Shown here: positions 27,487-35,806 of the stretch, one piece after another
How positions within the stretch are numbered: position 1 is the first letter of the stretch
Layout of the letters: each line of letters starts with the position of its first letter
Assembly (NCBI RefSeq): GCF_030581005.1
Contig: NZ_JAUQSX010000001.1
Span: forward strand, 744,001 to 808,000
Origin: Hymenobacter mellowenesis
Lineage (GTDB): Bacteria > Bacteroidota > Bacteroidia > Cytophagales > Hymenobacteraceae
Length of the DNA: 64,000 bases
Direction of reading: 5' to 3'
Notes under the pieces: model-generated
The model's input: the letters and a program-made list of their open reading frames with translations, nothing else
Databases searched by the model: none
What the model was told of the DNA's origin: nothing
Program-made: the position numbers and the translations under genes

Positions 27487-29250
27487 ATGTCCACCCCCGC
27501 CGGGCCTCCCACCCACCACGCCCCCAAGCTCAACGAGCTGGAAGCCACCGCCATTTGCGGAAACGACATTTCCTCGTCGTGCCTCTACGTGTCGGCGCTG
27601 GCTATTTCCTACGCCGGGCAATATGCCTGGCTGGCCCTGCTGGTGGTGGGCGCGGTGCTGTTTCTGTTCCGCAAAATCTACGGCGAAGTGGTGGGCGCCC
27701 TGCCCCTGAATGGCGGCGCCTACAACGTGCTGCTGAACACCACCAGCAAGCGCAACGCCGCGCTGGCGGCCTGCCTCACCATCCTGTCGTACATGGCCAC
27801 GGCGGTGCTTTCGGCCAACGAGGCCATGCATTATTTGCACACGCTGTGGCACGGGCTGCCCATCATCGGGGCCACCATGGGGCTGTTGGCGCTGTTTCTG
27901 GCGCTCACCATTTTGGGCATGTCGGAGTCGGCCATCGTGGCGGTGGTTATTTTCATCGTCCACTTGGCTTCGCTCACGCTGCTGGTGGGCGTGGCGGGCT
28001 GGTACCTGGCTACCCACGGCCTGCACAACCTCTCGCTCAACTTTGCGCTGCCCGTGAAGGGCGGCAGCATCCTGAACGCGCTGTTTTTCGGGTTCAGCGC
28101 GGCCATGCTGGGCATTTCGGGGTTTGAAAGCTCGGCCAACTTCGTGGAGGAGCAGGCCCGGGGCGTGTTCCAGAAAACGCTGCGCAACATGTGGGTGGTG
28201 GTCACGGTGTTTAATCCGCTCATTGCGTTTCTGGCCGTGGCCGTGCTGCCGCTGGTGGAAGTGGGCCAGCACACCGAAACGCTGCTCTCGCACCTGGGCA
28301 CGGTCACGGGCGGGCCGTGGCTGGGCACCGTTATTTCCATCAACGCGGTGGCCGTGCTCAGCGGGGCTGTGCTCACCTCCTTCGTGGGCGTGAGCGGGCT
28401 GATGAAGCGCATGACGCTGGACCGCATTCTGCCGCAGTTTTTCCTGCGTGAGAATAAGCGGGGCAGCAACTACTTCATTCTCACTACCTTTTTTGGTCTG
28501 TGCGTGTCGGTACTGCTTATCACCAACGGGCAACTGGGGCCGCTGGCGGGCGTCTATACCATCTCGTTTTTGTCGGTAATGGCCTTTTTTGCCCTCGGCA
28601 ATTTCCTGCTCAAAGGCAAGCGGCCCAACTTGCCGCGCCCAGTGTACGCGGGCGTGCTCACGGTGACGCTGGCCATGCTGGGCGTGCTGATAGCCCTGTT
28701 TGGCAACGTGCAGATTCACCCCGAATACCTGATTGTGTTCCTCGAATATTTCCTGCCGGCCATGGCCATCGTGAGCATTATGCTCAACCGGACGGCCATT
28801 CTGAACCTAGCCTTGTCGGCCGTCGATTCGCTGGCGCGGCACCTGCCGCGGGTGTCGCGGCTGGCGCGCCTCAAGGTGCGGCGGCAACTGCGGGAGCTGG
28901 CCCAGCAAGAGTTCGTGTTTTTCACGAAGGGCGACAACGTGGCCAACCTCAATAAGGTGATGACCTACGTGGTGGAAAACGAGTTCACCAACCGCCTGAA
29001 AATCGTCACTTTACTCAAAGACGGCGAGAAATACCCCGAGGAGCTGCTCAACGATATTCGGGTGCTGGACCGGGCTTACGAGCAGATTGAGGTGGAGCTG
29101 GTGACGATGGAAGGCCACTTCGGCCCGGACCTGATTGAGGAGCTGTCGGCGAAGTGGAACATCCCCAAAAACTTCATGTTCATCGGCTCGCCCGGCGACC
29201 GGTTTCCCTACCAGGTGTCGGAGCTGGGCGGCGTGCGGCTGATTATCTGA
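27487..29250 (+). CDS. APC-family permease with cytoplasmic C-terminal domain
   Basis: Inner-membrane transporter of 587 residues. It begins with the APC-type N-terminus (LNELEATAICGNDISSSCLY) and has about 12 hydrophobic segments, including GGAYNVLLNTTSKRNAALAA and FFGFSAAMLGISGFESSANF. After the last membrane helix near residue 435, about 150 soluble residues follow (REL AQQEFVFFTKGDNVANLN onward) with an alternating strand-helix pattern as in universal-stress-like domains. An amino acid or related solute is the likely substrate; it cannot be narrowed. The ATG at 27487 is chosen because the upstream frame is polar and non-conserved. Confidence 0.85.
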   Translation: MSTPAGPPTHHAPKLNELEATAICGNDISSSCLYVSALAISYAGQYAWLALLVVGAVLFLFRKIYGEVVGALPLNGGAYNVLLNTTSKRNAALAACLTILSYMATAVLSANEAMHYLHTLWHGLPIIGATMGLLALFLALTILGMSESAIVAVVIFIVHLASLTLLVGVAGWYLATHGLHNLSLNFALPVKGGSILNALFFGFSAAMLGISGFESSANFVEEQARGVFQKTLRNMWVVVTVFNPLIAFLAVAVLPLVEVGQHTETLLSHLGTVTGGPWLGTVISINAVAVLSGAVLTSFVGVSGLMKRMTLDRILPQFFLRENKRGSNYFILTTFFGLCVSVLLITNGQLGPLAGVYTISFLSVMAFFALGNFLLKGKRPNLPRPVYAGVLTVTLAMLGVLIALFGNVQIHPEYLIVFLEYFLPAMAIVSIMLNRTAILNLALSAVDSLARHLPRVSRLARLKVRRQLRELAQQEFVFFTKGDNVANLNKVMTYVVENEFTNRLKIVTLLKDGEKYPEELLNDIRVLDRAYEQIEVELVTMEGHFGPDLIEELSAKWNIPKNFMFIGSPGDRFPYQVSELGGVRLII

Positions 29251-29429
29251 CCACGGATTCGCTCGGATTTTTCGGATTGCACGGATTTTATGGACGGCGC
29301 TGCAATTCGATAATCATTTAGTAAATCAAACAAAAAAGGCCATCCGTGGGGATGGCCTTTTTTGCTGTTGTTTTAAAGTTAATCATCCACAAAATCCGTG
29401 CAATCCGAAAAATTCGAGCGAATCCGTGG
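29251..29429. repeat. Inverted repeat filling the permease / TonB-receptor gap
   Basis: Arms 29251-29289 and 29391-29429 (39 bp, one mismatch; core ATCCGTGCAATCCG). They start immediately after the permease stop codon and end immediately before the receptor stop codon, with a terminator hairpin in the loop. Confidence 0.95.
29332..29363. terminator. Bidirectional terminator inside the inverted repeat
   Basis: AAAAAAGGCCATCC pairs with GGATGGCCTTTTTT around a four-base loop; symmetric A/T tracts suit both convergent genes. Confidence 0.9.
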
Positions 29430-31913
29430 TCAGAATTTCAGCCCCACCGAGGCCAGATAATTGCGCGTGGCCTGCGGGAAAAACCAGTTGAAGGTTTCCT
29501 GGCTGCCGCTGGCGCCCACGTAGCTGTAGGTGTAGCCGTTGGCCACGTACTCGCGGTTGAGCACGTTGTTCACGAGCAGGCCCAGCTCGATTTCCTTCAT
29601 GAAAGACGGGTGCAGGGCGTAGCGCAGGCGGAAATCCAGGGTTTCGTAGGGCCGGATGCTGCGGGCTTCGTTCTGGGAGTTGTCGAGGTACTGGCGGCTC
29701 ACGGTTTTGAGCAGTAGCGCCAGGCGCAGGCCTTTCAGCGGCTGGCCTTCCAGCGTGTGCGCCGACACCACGGCGGGCGAGTAGGAAATGGTGGACGTGC
29801 GCGGGGCCGCCACCACGGGCGCGTAGTTGGCATCATACACCACGTCCTGGTAATCCCGGATGCGGTTCTGGCTCAGCGTGAGCGTGCTGCTGAGGCTGAT
29901 TTTGTCGTTGGCCGACGCGAAGGCCGTCAGCTCCGCGCCGCGCCGGTAGCTGCGGGCCACGTTGGTGCGCAGGGCCGCGCCCACGTCGTTGAGCTGGCCG
30001 GTGGCCACCAGCTGGTTGTGGTAGTTCATGTAGAAGCCGTTGGCCTCCAGGCGCAGCGCGGTGATGGGGCCCAGGCTGGTCAGGCCCGTTCGGCTGAAGC
30101 GGTAGCCGCCTTCCCAGTCCTCCAGCCGCTCGGCTTTGGCGGTCTGGTCGCCGGCGGGCCGGTCGGTGAAGTCGGCGCGCACGGGCTCGCGCTGGCCCAC
30201 CGCGAAGCTGGCGTAGAGCTGCTGGCCGGGGCTCAGCTCCAACGTGGCTCCGGCCTTGGGGTTGAAGAAGGTGTAGCTGGCGCGGGTGGTCACGTCGTTC
30301 TGGTCGTCCTCCAGGCCATCGATGCGGTAGTTGATGTGGCGCACCTGCACGTCGGCGTACACGCCCAGCTTGTCCAGCACCTGCCAGGTGGCGCGGGCGT
30401 AGGCGTTGTAGTCCGTCTTGGTGGCGTTGTTGAAGTAGTAGCGCTGGCGCGGCTGGAGGTTGGCCGCGTACTGCGCCCAGATAATTTCGCCGTAGTGGTC
30501 GTTGTCGAACTGGTTCCAGGCGCCGCCCAGCGTGGCTTGCAGCTTGCCGGCGCGCGGCTGGTAGTTGAGGGCAAAGGTGCCGCCGTAGAAGTAGTTATCG
30601 AGCCATTTCTGGTCGATGAGGTTGGTGCGGGTAATGGTCTGGTTGCCAATCATCACGTTGGCCAGGCCGTAGTCCACAAACTTGCGGCGCGTGCGGTAGC
30701 TCTCGTAGTAGCCGAAGCCGCGGGTGAGGTGCAGCGCCGCGCCTAGATTCCAGTTCGGGCCCAGGCCCTGCGAGAGGTGCAGCTGGTAGTGGTTCTGCTG
30801 GTAGTTGTCGGTCTGGTTGTCGTAGGTGTAATAGCTGTAGCGGCGGCCTTCCGTCAGCACGCGGGCCGCGTCGGCGGCGCTCAGCTCGCCGTTGTCGATG
30901 AAGGTCTGGAGCCGGGCGCGGTCGCCGGTGAGGGCCGGCTCGGGCACGCCGTTCCAGGCCTGGTAGGTTTTTTCGCGGCCCGAGAAGGTGATGAATTTCA
31001 GCAGCGTGTTCTTGACTTGGTAGCCGGCGGCGAAATAGTATGACTTCAAATCCGACGCTGCCCGGTTCATGTAGCCATCGGTGCGGATGCGCGAGAGGCG
31101 GCCGTCCACCGTGAAATGGCCGTTGATAAGCCCCGTGCCGAACGACACGTTGTTTTTCCAGGTCCGGAAGGAGCCGTAGGTGTTCTGGGTTTCGGCGTAG
31201 GCCTCGCGGCGGTTATCGAGCGTACTGATGTTGATGCTGGCCCCGAAGGCCGCGCCGCCGTTCTGGCTGGTGCCCACGCCGCGCTGCACCTGCAGGCTGT
31301 TGATGGACGACGCCAAATCCGGCAAATTCACCAGAAACGAGCCGCGCGATTCTGGGTCGTTCAGCGGCACTCCGTTGATGGTCATGTTGATGCCCGTGTT
31401 GCTCGTGCCCCGAATCCGGATATCGGTGTAGCCCACGCCCGCCCCGGCATCGGAATTCACCACCACCGAAGGCGTCTGGTCGAGCAGATAAGGCAGGTCC
31501 TGGCCGAAGTTGCGCTTGGCCAAATCCTCCTTGCCGAGGTTGGTGTAGGCCATGGCCGTGCGGTCGTTGGCGCGGCTGGCCGTCACGAGAGCCTCGCCGG
31601 TGAACAAGGTGGCGGGCGTAAGCTTCGCGCTCAGCCGTTGCTCGGCTGCCTGCCCCTGCAGCGGGCGCACCAGCGCGTCATAACCCAAAAACGTGATGCG
31701 GATTTCGTGCGCGCCGGCCGGCACGGTCGAAATATTGAAGGTGCCGGTGGCATCGGTGGTGCCGCTGGCGGCGCCGTCGAGCAAAATGGTGGCGCCGGGC
31801 AGCGCCTCCCCCGTGCGGGCATCGGTGATGGTGCCGGACACGGGGCCTTGCGCCCATGCCGGCGCGGCGGCCAGCCCAAAGAAGGCGGCTACCGCGAGAA
31901 GTACAGTTTTCAA
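29430..31913 (-). CDS. TonB-dependent receptor under TPP riboswitch control (thiamine-type uptake)
   Basis: Outer-membrane receptor. From the TTG at 31913 the protein is 827 residues: signal peptide (KTVLLAVAAFFGLAAAPAWA), a CarboxypepD_reg-like domain (ISGTITDARTGEALPGATIL-like, about 25-100), a plug domain (DLPYLLDQTPSVVVN, DIRIRGTSNTGINMTINGVP), and a 22-strand-type barrel ending in LASVGLKF with the expected final phenylalanine. No ATG lies between the riboswitch and the signal peptide; the only in-frame ATG upstream (32009) is inside the riboswitch, so TTG is the best start. The upstream TPP element points to thiamine or a precursor as the ligand. Confidence 0.9.
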   Translation of the reverse strand: MKTVLLAVAAFFGLAAAPAWAQGPVSGTITDARTGEALPGATILLDGAASGTTDATGTFNISTVPAGAHEIRITFLGYDALVRPLQGQAAEQRLSAKLTPATLFTGEALVTASRANDRTAMAYTNLGKEDLAKRNFGQDLPYLLDQTPSVVVNSDAGAGVGYTDIRIRGTSNTGINMTINGVPLNDPESRGSFLVNLPDLASSINSLQVQRGVGTSQNGGAAFGASINISTLDNRREAYAETQNTYGSFRTWKNNVSFGTGLINGHFTVDGRLSRIRTDGYMNRAASDLKSYYFAAGYQVKNTLLKFITFSGREKTYQAWNGVPEPALTGDRARLQTFIDNGELSAADAARVLTEGRRYSYYTYDNQTDNYQQNHYQLHLSQGLGPNWNLGAALHLTRGFGYYESYRTRRKFVDYGLANVMIGNQTITRTNLIDQKWLDNYFYGGTFALNYQPRAGKLQATLGGAWNQFDNDHYGEIIWAQYAANLQPRQRYYFNNATKTDYNAYARATWQVLDKLGVYADVQVRHINYRIDGLEDDQNDVTTRASYTFFNPKAGATLELSPGQQLYASFAVGQREPVRADFTDRPAGDQTAKAERLEDWEGGYRFSRTGLTSLGPITALRLEANGFYMNYHNQLVATGQLNDVGAALRTNVARSYRRGAELTAFASANDKISLSSTLTLSQNRIRDYQDVVYDANYAPVVAAPRTSTISYSPAVVSAHTLEGQPLKGLRLALLLKTVSRQYLDNSQNEARSIRPYETLDFRLRYALHPSFMKEIELGLLVNNVLNREYVANGYTYSYVGASGSQETFNWFFPQATRNYLASVGLKF

Positions 31914-31989
31914 AAAGATTTTGGCGTAAAAAAATGGAACGCGCCGTCGCCCCAGGGGTCGGAGCGGCAGCGGAAACGTCCGCGGATTG

Positions 31990-32075
31990 TTTGTTCCCTG
32001 CGCCGGCATTACCCGGTTCAGGTTCGATGGGTATCATCTCAGCCAATGTCGCACACGACACCAGCACCCCTAAAC
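31990..32075 (-). ncRNA. TPP riboswitch (THI element)
   Basis: On the minus strand the conserved blocks read AGGGGTGCT, CTGAGATGATACCC, GAACCTGAACCGGGTAATGC and CGCAGGGAAC in the standard order and spacing. It lies in the 5' leader of the TonB-dependent receptor, with about 75 bases between its 3' end and the TTG start. TPP binding would be expected to lower receptor expression. I did not fold the expression platform. Confidence 0.96.
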
Positions 32076-32081
32076 ATGCCG

Positions 32082-32089
32082 CAAAGGTA
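32082..32089 (-). promoter_or_regulatory. -7 element of the riboswitch-receptor transcript
   Basis: Minus-strand TACCTTTG just upstream of the TPP element, so transcription would begin at about 32075. No convincing -33 box. Confidence 0.65.
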
Positions 32090-32242
32090 GCACCCTGGGC
32101 GCCGGGCATCATTTTTTTATTATTCCCGGGCCCGAAGCGTACACGTTTGCTGACCGTCAGTTAATTTAGGGACGTCGGGCGGCGCAACGCCGCGCCCGGA
32201 ACCTGCGTTTCAGGTTTCCGCACCGTTTTAGCTGCCTTCGCC

Positions 32243-32467
32243 ATGTTCAGCCTCGTCTACGCCGTTGCTTTCTGCGCCTTCTTCCTGTTTGTGCTGGCCA
32301 TGCCGGGCCGTCGGCGCGTGCTGCCCCCGCCCCCGCCCTCCGATGGCGACGACGACGGCGGCGAACCCCACGACCCCGGCCTGCCCGACCTGGACCTGCC
32401 GCCCGGCATTTCGCGCCCCATCAACGACTGGGAACCCGAATACAACCGCCGCCGCATCGGCGTCTGA
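32243..32467 (+). CDS. Small single-pass membrane protein
   Basis: 74 residues: one membrane helix (FSLVYAVAFCAFFLFVLAMP), then basic residues, a Pro run and an acidic DDDGGEPHDPG segment, ending EPEYNRRRIGV. The helix with a basic stretch after it suggests a cytoplasmic tail. No known family. It stands alone on the plus strand between two minus-strand genes. Confidence 0.6.
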   Translation: MFSLVYAVAFCAFFLFVLAMPGRRRVLPPPPPSDGDDDGGEPHDPGLPDLDLPPGISRPINDWEPEYNRRRIGV

Positions 32468-32489
32468 GGCTTCATTTTAGTTAATTTCG

Positions 32490-32543
32490 AAGGGCCCGTG
32501 GTCTACAGCGCGCACGCCATGCGCACGTAGGCCACGGGCCCTT
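32490..32543 (-). terminator. Long stem around the stop codon of the GNAT gene
   Basis: AAGGGCCCGTGG (32490-32501) and CCACGGGCCCTT (32532-32543) are perfect 12 bp inverted repeats with a 30-base loop. The upstream arm is inside the GNAT coding sequence and its TAG stop lies in the loop. It could terminate either strand. Confidence 0.5.
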
Positions 32544-32919
32544 TGTAGAATATTTCACCCTCGGGCTGCATCCCAAACCGGGCATAGAAAGCCGCGCTGT
32601 CCTGCCGCGCGTCGCACCAGATGCGGGTGGCACCCAGCCGCTGGGCTTCTTCAAAAACGTGGCGCAGCAACTGGCTGCCAATGCCCTGCCGCTGGCAGTC
32701 GGGCCGGGCGGCAATCTTGCGGAACCGGGCTTCCGCGCCCGTCACAAACAGGGAGATGACGGCCACAAGCTCGCCGTTCTGGAAAGCGCCGAAATGGTGG
32801 CCGGCCGCGTCTTCGGCAATCATTACGTAGGCCAGCGGCTTGTCGGGCCACAGCACCTTGTGGCGCAGGGCGTAGGTAGCCTCGGGCGCGATGGGCTGGA
32901 TAGTCAACGGGTCGGACAT
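32503..32919 (-). CDS. GNAT-family N-acetyltransferase
   Basis: 138 residues, one GNAT domain. The acetyl-CoA binding motif is RPDCQRQGIGSQLLRHVFEE, preceded by the beta-strand ELVAVISLFVTGA, with C-terminal RIWCDARQDSAAFYARFGM. Substrate unknown. The start codon is directly next to the repeat at 32920, so the promoter is either inside that repeat or further up in the pnuC/kinase direction. Confidence 0.88.
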   Translation of the reverse strand: MSDPLTIQPIAPEATYALRHKVLWPDKPLAYVMIAEDAAGHHFGAFQNGELVAVISLFVTGAEARFRKIAARPDCQRQGIGSQLLRHVFEEAQRLGATRIWCDARQDSAAFYARFGMQPEGEIFYKGPVAYVRMACAL

Positions 32920-33010
32920 TGGTTCGTTGTTAGTTGTTAGTTGTCAGTTGTTAGTTTTTTGACTACCCTGCTAAACATCTGACAACTGACAACAAGCAAC
33001 TGACAACCAA
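32920..33010. repeat. Inverted repeat of TTAGTTGTCAG / CTGACAACTGACAAC type
   Basis: Left arm 32920-32954 and right arm 32979-33010 are inverted copies of a simple TGACAAC-based unit. The element fills the whole gap between the GNAT start and the end of the kinase-epimerase gene. A related stretch lies inside hrpB at 39381-39418. Confidence 0.85.
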
Positions 33011-33011
33011 T

Positions 33012-34448
33012 CTATCCCACCTCAATGCTGAAGGCGGCCGAGAACACCTCGCCCGGCTCCAGCGTCAGGATGCCTTCTTTGTCGCGCAGCTCGCCGGGCT
33101 CGCCGGTGGGGCTGGCGATGCCGTGCCAGGGCTCAACGCACACGAAGCCGGCGCCGGGGCCTTTGGTCCAGAGGCCGAGATAGGGAAAGCCATCGAAGCG
33201 GAAGCGCGCGAAATGCGCCGACTTGCGCGAGCGCAGTGTGAGGCTGGTGAAATCATAGTGCTTGAACACCAGTGCGTCATCGGCAAACAACTCGTAGCTC
33301 AGCGGCAGCTCCCGCGCGTCGCTGAGCACGGGGGCGGTGGCGCCGGTGAGCAGGCCGCCCTGCAGCAGATGGCGCTCCAGCGTGACGGGGTGGTCGAACT
33401 CGAAATAGTAGTCCTCGAATTTTTCATCCGGCAGCAGGGGGCAGCGCACGGCCGGATGTCCGCCAATGCTGAAGAGCAGCGGCTGGTCAGCGGCGGGGTT
33501 GCGCACGTCCCAGCGCACGGTGAGCTGCGTGCCGCGCAGGGTGTAGGTAATGGTCAGCTCGAAGGCGAAGGGGAAAATGGTTTGGGTCGTTTCATCGTGT
33601 TGCAGGCGGAACGCCAGCTCCGTGGCATCGTGGCGCAGCACGGCAAACTCCTGGTCGCGGGCGAAGCCGTGCTGTGGCAGCTTGTAGTCGCGGCCCTCGT
33701 AGTGGTACACGTCATTGGGCAGGCGGCCCACCAGCGGGAAGAGCACCGGCGCGTGCCGGGCCCACACCGCCGGGTCGCCGGGCCACACGTATTCGAGGTT
33801 GTCGGCAAGCGTGACGAGGCTGGTGAGCTCGGCGCCGTGTGCCGCGAAGGTGGCCCGGCAGGTCGGGTTTTGCAGGGTGTAGGGGGTGGAGGTGTTGGGC
33901 ATGGTGGGTTCTTCCAAAAGGGCGGCCGGCCTGGCGCTTTGCAACAGCTCATCGACCAGAAAACAGGCCTGGGCAAAGCGGCGGTCGGCATCGCCGGAAA
34001 TTTCGGCAAAGTTGGACATCCGTTCCCGCAATTCGCGCAGGTAGAGGTCGTAGAACTGCTGGCGCAGGTGCGGGTGCTCGCGCAGCGGGTCGGGCTGCCA
34101 GGGCAGGTCCACGCCCATGAGCAGCACCAGGTCGTATTGCTGCTGGTCGATGCGGTGCAGTATCCACTCCGGGCAGATGCCGAAGGAGTGCTCGGCCCAG
34201 ATTTTAATCACCAGCAAGTCGGTGTCGCTGAACACGATGTCGCGCGCGCTGGCTTCGGCCGTGGCCTCGGCCTGCAGCTGGCCGCGGGCAATTTCTTCGA
34301 GGTCTTCGAGCGTGTAGCGCGGGCCGGATTCGGCCAGGTATTCGCGGGCGTACTCGGGGGCGAAGGACGTGCCGTAGTGCGTCGCCAGCTGGGCAGCCAA
34401 CGTCGTTTTGCCCGTAGATTCGGGGCCGGTCAGGGAAATGCGTAGCAA
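33012..34448 (-). CDS. Fused NadR-like P-loop kinase and aldose 1-epimerase
   Basis: 478 residues in one open frame. Residues 1-170 are an AAA_28/NadR-like nucleoside kinase domain with P-loop GPESTGKTTL at residue 8, a later FSDTDLLVIKIWAEHSFG and the lid-like LLMGVDLPWQPDPLREHP. After a 12-residue linker, residues 183-478 are an aldose 1-epimerase/LacX-like domain (CRATFAAHGAELTSLV, ARHAPVLFPLVGRLPND, FSIGGHPAVRCPL, FVCVEPWHGIASP). The start is TTG 34448, directly before the P-loop. An ATG at 33902 could start the epimerase alone. Kinase placement beside PnuC fits salvage phosphorylation of an imported nucleoside-like compound; the epimerase role is unclear. Confidence 0.85.
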   Translation of the reverse strand: MLRISLTGPESTGKTTLAAQLATHYGTSFAPEYAREYLAESGPRYTLEDLEEIARGQLQAEATAEASARDIVFSDTDLLVIKIWAEHSFGICPEWILHRIDQQQYDLVLLMGVDLPWQPDPLREHPHLRQQFYDLYLRELRERMSNFAEISGDADRRFAQACFLVDELLQSARPAALLEEPTMPNTSTPYTLQNPTCRATFAAHGAELTSLVTLADNLEYVWPGDPAVWARHAPVLFPLVGRLPNDVYHYEGRDYKLPQHGFARDQEFAVLRHDATELAFRLQHDETTQTIFPFAFELTITYTLRGTQLTVRWDVRNPAADQPLLFSIGGHPAVRCPLLPDEKFEDYYFEFDHPVTLERHLLQGGLLTGATAPVLSDARELPLSYELFADDALVFKHYDFTSLTLRSRKSAHFARFRFDGFPYLGLWTKGPGAGFVCVEPWHGIASPTGEPGELRDKEGILTLEPGEVFSAAFSIEVG

Positions 34449-34606
34449 AGGAGGGGTGGCAGAAAACGGGGGTGGAAAGGGGCTAGGGCAGCCGCGCAGA
34501 GACGTTAGGGGGTGGACTAACGGGGGTGCCTCCGGGCTACACAGTCAGCCAAAGATTGCACATCGCCATGACTTTATAGGCATGTACCGCCTTAATCGCC
34601 TAAATA

Positions 34607-35248
34607 TTAGTGCGTGACCGCCTGGGCCGGCGCGGCCAGCTCGCGCCGCCATTGCCAGTAGCCGTAAGCTGCCAGCCCCAGAAACACGGCATAAAGGCCG
34701 CTGGTGAGATAGAGGTGGCGGTGCCAATACATGCCCACGTAGGCCACATCGACGCCAATCCAAAGCAGCCAGTTTTCGATATGGCGGCGCGAAAGGAGCA
34801 GCTGCGCCGCCAAGCTGATGGCCGTGGTTGTGCTGTCCCAATACGGCAGCGCGGCAGTGGGCCGGGTTGAAAGAAAATAGCCCATGCCCAGCGCGTACAG
34901 CAGGCCTGCCCCTATGAGCCAGGCCGCCACCCGCCGGGGCGTGTGCGTGATGGGCAGCGGAGCGGCGTCGGCAGCGGCGGTGCCGCGCAGCCATTTCACC
35001 CAGCCGTATACCAGTAAGGCGATGAAAGCCAGCTGCAAACCCGTATCGGAATAGAGGTTGCTCCGCCAAAACACAACGGTATAGAGCGCGCCGTTGAGAA
35101 TGCCGACGGGAAAATTCCAGATGGAATTGCGAGCCGCCAGCCACACGCAGGCCGCGCCGGTGAGCACGCCGGCCACTTCCAGCGGGCTGGACGATTTGAT
35201 GGCAGCCGCGACGGCGGTCAGGAAGTCGAAGAGGTACAAGGCAGCCAC
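34607..35248 (-). CDS. pnuC: PnuC-family vitamin-precursor transporter
   Basis: 213 residues, about 7 membrane helices. PnuC features: ACVWLAARNSIWNFPVGILN, LQLAFIALLVYGWVKWLRG and WLLWIGVDVAYVGMYWHRHL. PnuC proteins move nicotinamide riboside by facilitated diffusion coupled to intracellular phosphorylation; the PnuT branch moves thiamine. Position upstream of a NadR-like kinase and near a TPP-controlled receptor leaves both open, though PnuT is attractive. Start is GTG 35248. It diverges from the rhodanese gene. Confidence 0.88.
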   Translation of the reverse strand: MAALYLFDFLTAVAAAIKSSSPLEVAGVLTGAACVWLAARNSIWNFPVGILNGALYTVVFWRSNLYSDTGLQLAFIALLVYGWVKWLRGTAAADAAPLPITHTPRRVAAWLIGAGLLYALGMGYFLSTRPTAALPYWDSTTTAISLAAQLLLSRRHIENWLLWIGVDVAYVGMYWHRHLYLTSGLYAVFLGLAAYGYWQWRRELAAPAQAVTH

Positions 35249-35287
35249 GGCAACAGGAAAAGCGGAGCCGCAAGGTAGCCCCGCCCC

Positions 35288-35295
35288 TACTTTTG
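35288..35295 (+). promoter_or_regulatory. -7 element of rhodanese gene
   Basis: TACTTTTG matches TAnnTTTG and lies 22 bp before the ATG at 35317, giving a short leader. Confidence 0.55.
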
Positions 35296-35316
35296 CGCCT
35301 TCAAGACACTCTACTA

Positions 35317-35649
35317 ATGGAAAGCGCCTCCCTCGAAATCAGCCCCGCAGAACTGCACCGCCGCCTGCAAGCCGGCCACGACCTGCAGCTCATTGACGTG
35401 CGCGAACCCGAAGAATTTGACTACTGCCACCTGCCCGGCAGCCAGCTATTGCCGCTAGGCGAGCTGACGCGCCGCACCGACGAAATCCGCACGGAAGGCC
35501 CCGTGGTAGTTATTTGCCACCACGGCGTGCGTTCCGGCCAGGCGGCCGGCTACCTGCGCCACCGCCTGGGCCGCACCAACGTGCTGAACCTGCGCGGCGG
35601 AGTGGCCGCCTGGGCCGAGCAGGTGGATGCGGCTTTTCCAACGTACTGA
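35317..35649 (+). CDS. Single-domain rhodanese-like protein
   Basis: 110 residues, one rhodanese domain: LQLIDVREPEEFDYCHLPGS and the active-site loop VVICHHGVRSGQAA with C67 as the candidate persulfide cysteine, then LRGGVAAWAEQVD. Cytoplasmic; probable sulfur transferase of the GlpE/PspE kind. The ATG at 35317 is used; an in-frame TTG-type start upstream lies in the promoter. Confidence 0.9.
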   Translation: MESASLEISPAELHRRLQAGHDLQLIDVREPEEFDYCHLPGSQLLPLGELTRRTDEIRTEGPVVVICHHGVRSGQAAGYLRHRLGRTNVLNLRGGVAAWAEQVDAAFPTY

Positions 35650-35669
35650 GTTTGTTAAAGCTGTGTTTT

Positions 35670-35710
35670 AAAAGTCGTCATGTCGAGCTTGCCGAGACAT
35701 GACGACTTTT
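35670..35710. repeat. Short hairpin of the CATGTCGAGC family after rhodanese gene
   Basis: AAAAGTCGTCATGTCGAGC and its inverse meet around a short loop and end in a T run (GACGACTTTTT). It looks like a terminator made from the repeat family seen in full form at 39960. Confidence 0.8.
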
Positions 35711-35806
35711 TCAGCAGTTCTACTACAGCACAGCATTCAATCAACTTCCGTTTTCCCAATCGTTTGGGGCCAAAATCCGTTGTAGGGGCACACCTTGCTT
35801 CTACCC

